Assembly: GCA_964587525.1 (NCBI GenBank)
Contig: CAZPLZ010000112.1
Location: 1 to 11,042, forward strand
Source of the DNA: CAZPLZ01 sp964587525
Lineage (GTDB): Bacteria > Oederibacteriota > CAKKQC01
DNA: 11,042 bases
Reading direction: 5' to 3'
Made by a program: the position numbers and the translations under genes. Shown here one piece after another: positions 7,457-11,042 of this stretch (within the stretch, counting starts at the first letter, position 1; each line of letters opens with the position of its first letter). The notes below the pieces were generated by a model that saw nothing but the letters and a program-made list of their open reading frames with translations, was not told where the DNA came from and did not search any database.

Positions 7457-10400
7457 ATGAGTGAAATCGTGGTTAGCGCAAGATCGCTGCCGGTCATCGC
7501 CGAAGCTGACCTAGTGGTCGCCGGTGCAACATTCGGCGGGATCGCGGTGGCGTGCCGGGTTGCCGAGGCGGGTCACCGGGTGGTGGTGATCGAACCCCGA
7601 ACCTATCCGGGTTACGAGGTGTCGGCCCTGTACCGGCCCTGGATGCCGGAGCGCGCCGCGGCCGATCCCCCAGCCAGCATGGCGCCGTGGCTCACCAAGG
7701 CCATGGCCAGCACGGCTCATGACGGTGAGGTCGCCCTGCATCCCGACCTGATGAAACGCGGGCTGGAGGACGTCCTGTCGGCCGCGGGCGTCAAGCTGTT
7801 GTACGCCTCCCATCCCGTGGGCTTGATCTATGACGGGTCTGATCCAGCCGGAATCGTCATCGGGAACAAGTCCGGCCGGCAGGCCATACTGGCCCGGGGG
7901 ATCGTGGACACCACTGACTGGGGACTCCTCGCGCGGCTCGCAGGGTTCCAGACCCCCGTGCCATCTTGCCCGCTTGCCATCCGGGTGAAACGTACGCTGG
8001 AATTTACGCAGGTCCAAGGCCCGCTCTCCGGCACCCTGGAGGCGCCCGCGAACATCGGGATCGTCAACAACGCCGTCAAGGTTCACCAGGGTTTTCTGGG
8101 CGCCGAGCACGTCCTCCTGGAGGTGGAGATGGAACTACCCCTGCCATCCGCCGATCACGGGGGGCGCATGATGATGGAAATCGAGGCGCGGAAGCGCAGT
8201 CTGGCGCTGGCGGCGCATCTCATCCAGAAACATCCCGCGTTCAACAACGCCTGGTTCGCTCACACCTCCCCGGAGTTGACCTTCGCCTCCCCGTATCAAG
8301 TCCCGTCGCAGGACACCGCGCGGCGCCTGTTCGTCCTAAGTTCCGCCGTCGTGCCGGTCACGGGTGGCGATCCGGCCATGCAACTCGAGCCCGTCACCGC
8401 AGCCCTGACGGGCGAGGAGCTCGCGCGCGCGGTGGTGAAGGCGCTTCAGAGCACCGGCCGGCCAGCCGTGGACCGTTGTGTGGCCCGCTGTGGAACCCCG
8501 GTGGACCGGCAAGCCACGGAGAGCGACGTGCGGGAGCTCGAGGCCCCGGGGCGCGGCCGCACGTACCGCAGGGTCAAGCTGCCCGCCGAAGCGGTTCCGT
8601 CAACCGCCAGTGTAGACATACTGGTGGCCGGTGGCGGAACCAGCGGCGCCACCGCCGCCGCGGTCGCGGCGGAGTCCGGGGTCAAAACGATCCTGCTGGA
8701 GATCAGCTCCGGATTGGGTGGAACGGGAACGCTGGGAGGCATCGACAGCTACTGGTTCGGCCGGCGGGTAGGGTTCACCGCCGAGGTGGATCGTCGCTAC
8801 ACGGCGGTGGCGGAGCAGATTCGTGCGCCGACCACAGGTCAGTGGAATGTGGAGGGAAAAATGCACGCGCTGCTGGACTGGGTCACGGAGGTGAGCGGCG
8901 AAGTGGCGTTCCGCTGCTGCGTCGTGGGCGCCATCATGGACGGTCATCGGGTCAAGGGAACGCTCGTGGCGACGCCGGACGGCCTGCGAACCATCTCCGC
9001 GAAGGTCATCATCGACGCCTCGGGAGACGGGGATGTGGCGGTCATGGCGGGCGCCCAGCATGTGTACGGCTCATCCCGCGACCGGCTACCCATGTGGTAT
9101 TCGCTGGCGCCGTTCGTGAAACCGGGAAAACCGCAGAATAATTTCACCAGCACCGTGGATATTTCAAATGTTGAGGATTACACCCGGGCCATTCTGGCGG
9201 GCCGACGCCGCTGGGACGGGCATGATCATGCAACGTACCTCGCCCCCCGGGAGACACGGCATATTCTAGGAGACGTGGTGTTGAATTTGACGGACCAACT
9301 TTTGCTGCGCCGCTTCCCTGATGTAATCAATATCTGCTTCGCCAACTGCGATATCAAAGGGAAAAGCTCCTCGGACTGGGTGGTCTGGGGCCTGCTGCCA
9401 CCCAACACCGAGGCCGAGATTCCGTACCGGGCGCTAGTGCCCACCGGGGTGGATGGCCTGCTGGTGGCCGGGAAGGCCTACTCGTGCACCCACGACTACC
9501 TGGCCACGGCCCGGATGCAGGCGGACATGCAAAACCAGGGCGGCGCGTGCGCCCTCGCCGCGGTCGCGGCGGTCCGCAACGGTCTTAACCCCCGGCACGT
9601 CAACGTTGCGCAGGTGCAGCAACAGCTCGTTGCGGCGGGCGTGTTGCCGGCCGACGTGGTCTCCCGGCGAATCGACGAATCGCCGCTGAGTGAGGCTGAA
9701 TTGCAGAAACTCGTCGACAATTTGACCGGTGACGAGCCCTTCTATCTCAAACAGGGGTTTCACGACAAGGTCGATGCCCCCTCCATCCTGATCCTCCTGG
9801 GCACCGCCGGGGAACGCATCGTCCCGATGCTCCAGCAGGCCCATGCCGGCGCCACTGGGAACCGCCGGCTGCTGCTGGCGCGCCTGCTGGGATGGTACGG
9901 GTCGCCAGACGCCGTCCCCACGTTAATCGAGGCCATTCAGGCTGAGCTGGCGCAGGGAACTCTGCCTCCCAAGAGCCGGAAGGTGTCCTTCGCGGGCATT
10001 CCGCCCGATCACGGCCTCATGCCGGAGGCGTGTTATCTGCTCTACACCCTGGGCATGACGCGCGATCTACGGGCGATCAGCGTGCTGGAGCAGGTCGCCA
10101 GCCTGTTCAGCGCCACCCTTGATGACTATCGGGACAAAGCCAAGGGTCCGTTCTATTACGTAGACGCGGTCGCGTATGTGGCCGAGCGACTGGGATCTCC
10201 TCAAGCCGTGCCAGTGTTAAAAACACTGCACGCCAAAGACCACCTGCACCAGATGACCGCCACCGGCCCCGAGCCTGATTTCATCCTGGAGCGGCTCGCC
10301 TACCTTGAGCTGGCGCTCGGCCGGGCCATGGCCAGGTGTGGCGCAAAGGACGGCTATGAGATCCTGATCAACTATCTCGCCGACGCCCGCGCCCTCCTGG

Positions 10401-10531
10401 CGGATCACGCTCAGGACGAGCTGGGTGTGTTTTCGGGAAAGGACTTTGGCAAGGACTTTAAGGCCTGGCGCCAATGGCTGGAAGGGCAAAGTCACCTGGC
10501 GCCGCACCCCTGGAGGGGCCGGATCGATTAA
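7457..10531 (+). CDS. large FAD-dependent oxidoreductase: tandem FAD domains plus HEAT-like C-terminus
   Basis: This 1024-residue flavoprotein has two FAD_oxidored-type (PF12831-like) domains in series. Domain 2 (about 385-710) is canonical: ILVAGGGTSG dinucleotide motif (388-397) followed by an acidic strand end (ILLE), VIIDASGDGDVA (518-529), and GVDGLLVAGKAYSCTHDYL (664-682) as the C-terminal FAD motif. Domain 1 (about 18-345) has the same order but weaker motifs: LVVAGATFGGIA, VVVIEPR, GIVDTTDWG, then LFVLSSAVVP in place of LLVAGK. Residues about 770-970 are helical with HEAT-like pairs (RIVPMLQQAH, AVPTLIEAIQ, AISVLEQVAS, AVPVLKTLHA). No signal peptide or membrane segment is visible. The substrate is unknown; such proteins are often annotated only as FAD-dependent oxidoreductase. 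The gene lies 54 bp downstream of the beta-galactosidase on the same strand with no obvious terminator between. ATG 7457 immediately precedes the domain-1 homology; its ribosome site is weak (GAAAG, 1 nt upstream). Confidence 0.92.
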   Translation: MSEIVVSARSLPVIAEADLVVAGATFGGIAVACRVAEAGHRVVVIEPRTYPGYEVSALYRPWMPERAAADPPASMAPWLTKAMASTAHDGEVALHPDLMKRGLEDVLSAAGVKLLYASHPVGLIYDGSDPAGIVIGNKSGRQAILARGIVDTTDWGLLARLAGFQTPVPSCPLAIRVKRTLEFTQVQGPLSGTLEAPANIGIVNNAVKVHQGFLGAEHVLLEVEMELPLPSADHGGRMMMEIEARKRSLALAAHLIQKHPAFNNAWFAHTSPELTFASPYQVPSQDTARRLFVLSSAVVPVTGGDPAMQLEPVTAALTGEELARAVVKALQSTGRPAVDRCVARCGTPVDRQATESDVRELEAPGRGRTYRRVKLPAEAVPSTASVDILVAGGGTSGATAAAVAAESGVKTILLEISSGLGGTGTLGGIDSYWFGRRVGFTAEVDRRYTAVAEQIRAPTTGQWNVEGKMHALLDWVTEVSGEVAFRCCVVGAIMDGHRVKGTLVATPDGLRTISAKVIIDASGDGDVAVMAGAQHVYGSSRDRLPMWYSLAPFVKPGKPQNNFTSTVDISNVEDYTRAILAGRRRWDGHDHATYLAPRETRHILGDVVLNLTDQLLLRRFPDVINICFANCDIKGKSSSDWVVWGLLPPNTEAEIPYRALVPTGVDGLLVAGKAYSCTHDYLATARMQADMQNQGGACALAAVAAVRNGLNPRHVNVAQVQQQLVAAGVLPADVVSRRIDESPLSEAELQKLVDNLTGDEPFYLKQGFHDKVDAPSILILLGTAGERIVPMLQQAHAGATGNRRLLLARLLGWYGSPDAVPTLIEAIQAELAQGTLPPKSRKVSFAGIPPDHGLMPEACYLLYTLGMTRDLRAISVLEQVASLFSATLDDYRDKAKGPFYYVDAVAYVAERLGSPQAVPVLKTLHAKDHLHQMTATGPEPDFILERLAYLELALGRAMARCGAKDGYEILINYLADARALLADHAQDELGVFSGKDFGKDFKAWRQWLEGQSHLAPHPWRGRID

Positions 10532-10557
10532 CCCAACCACCACATCCTGACACCCCC

Positions 10558-10588
10558 GCATTCCCCGGTTCGAATCCAGGCGCCCCAG
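10558..10588 (+). pseudogene. 3'-end fragment of a tRNA-Gln gene (possible attachment-site remnant)
   Basis: GCATTCCCCGG, TTCGAAT, CCAGG, CGCCCCAG in order match, from memory, the variable loop, T-arm, acceptor 3' strand and G73 discriminator of bacterial tRNA-Gln (E. coli: GCATTCCCTGG, TTCGAAT, CCAGG, then CCCCAG). The T-stem has one C-A mismatch where E. coli has T-A. Upstream sequence does not form an anticodon arm, D-arm or matching TGGGGCG acceptor strand, so only the 3' part is present. No CCA is encoded (GGCA follows). Tyrosine integrases commonly duplicate such tRNA 3' ends; no integrase is visible here. Confidence 0.55.
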
Positions 10589-10708
10589 GGCATCTGTACT
10601 CTGGCAACAACGAATCAAGGGATTGGGCTGGTCGAACAGCAGAGGCTTCTCAGACCTCTTTCCTGACTGCACTGGACTGATGTGCCACCTAGCGCCTACT
10701 TCGACGGG

Positions 10709-11042
10709 TTAAGAAATTCTCCCGGGATCGTTGATCTCTCTTGCGTTCTCCAAGAGTCCGGAAAAACACCCATCTTGGACGAACTCCAAGACGATACGGC
10801 TACTTATGCTTTCTGAGTCCCCTCTTGCCCATTGATACCTGGACAGGAAGCTCTCAAGATTCATCTCCACACATTTCCCAATGACGTTCGCCATCATGGC
10901 CCATGGTAGGGCATTGGCGCGCCTGAGGACTTCGAGGTCGTATCCGGGAGGAGCGTCCTGGCTCGTCCTGCAGGTTCGCAGAGTCTCCGCGACGTCCCTT
11001 GGCAGAGAGCCTTCATACGCACGCTTCCCAAGCAGTCGCAGT
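10709..11042 (-). CDS. unrecognised protein, C-terminal 111 codons (5' end outside window)
   Basis: A minus-strand frame is open from the window edge (first full codon 11041-11039) to TAA at 10711-10709, giving at least 110 residues. I do not recognise a family. Readable pieces include LRLLGKRAYEGSLPRDVAETL, an ANALPWAMMANVIGKCVEMNLESFLSRY stretch likely to be helical, and a C-terminal VLEFVQDGCFSGLLENAREIN. There is no signal peptide or membrane segment in the visible part. Two adjacent ATGs at 10897 and 10894 are probably internal because the frame continues well upstream. DNA here is visibly lower in GC (about half) than the flavoprotein gene, so a long open frame is less likely to be a high-GC shadow. 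It converges on the flavoprotein gene with 177 nt between. It could still be a chance frame. Confidence 0.45.
   Translation of the reverse strand, partial: LRLLGKRAYEGSLPRDVAETLRTCRTSQDAPPGYDLEVLRRANALPWAMMANVIGKCVEMNLESFLSRYQWARGDSESISSRIVLEFVQDGCFSGLLENAREINDPGRIS

Noticed and set aside
7966..9141. 391-codon plus-strand open frame inside the flavoprotein gene
   Set aside because: It is an alternative frame of the well-supported flavoprotein, rich in Arg, Gly and Pro with no domain pattern, typical of a high-GC shadow.
10511..10588. A complete tRNA gene ending at 10588
   Set aside because: The 5' part gives only a partial acceptor match (TGGAGGG against the expected TGGGGCG), overlaps the flavoprotein stop, and offers no D-arm or paired anticodon stem.
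10641..10661. AGAGG...CCTCT hairpin followed by TTT as a terminator for the flavoprotein gene
   Set aside because: The stem is only 5 bp with a 9-nt loop and the T-run is three bases, too weak to call.
10921..10940. CCTGAGGACTTCGAGG as a second copy of the palindromic repeat
   Set aside because: Only parts of the core match and there is no flanking inverted repeat like GCCGGC, so similarity is probably by chance.

Overview
The window is high-GC bacterial DNA carrying four complete genes and two genes cut by the window edges. I see no rRNA, complete tRNA, CRISPR array, transposase or integrase. Protein style points to a free-living, carbohydrate-degrading bacterium, perhaps of the Verrucomicrobia/Planctomycetes group or Acidobacteria. 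The clues are a large glycosidase opening with an 'RIRFFGTN'-type segment, an atypical aldo/keto reductase and a large FAD protein with an alpha-helical repeat tail. That placement is inferred from resemblance only.

Layout. (1) 1-706 (+): the 3' part of mazG, a nucleotide pyrophosphohydrolase gene that looks like ordinary chromosome. (2) 738-4192 (-): a two-gene unit converging on mazG. It holds a secreted-looking clan GH-A glycosidase with a beta-sandwich domain set between its two catalytic glutamates, and, only 8 nt downstream, an aldo/keto reductase-fold protein whose catalytic tetrad appears lost. (3) 4241-10531 (+): a divergent unit starting about 40 bp away. It holds a full-length LacZ-type GH2 beta-galactosidase and, 54 bp later, a 1024-residue protein with two tandem FAD domains and HEAT-like helices. 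(4) 10532-11042: a tRNA-Gln 3'-end fragment at 10558-10588, then lower-GC DNA with the C-terminal part of an unrecognised minus-strand protein.

The four central genes form a compact divergent cluster that suggests glycan or glycoside turnover: an exported endo-acting candidate, a beta-galactosidase with no visible signal peptide, a large flavoprotein and an AKR-like partner. No transporter, SusC/SusD pair or regulator is visible, so substrate and control are unknown.

The main points for a second look are an exact 24-nt in-frame palindromic insertion in the beta-galactosidase gene (4361-4384), the orphan tRNA-Gln 3' end (a possible island boundary), the AKR-like protein with no canonical catalytic residues, and the duplicated-FAD/HEAT flavoprotein.
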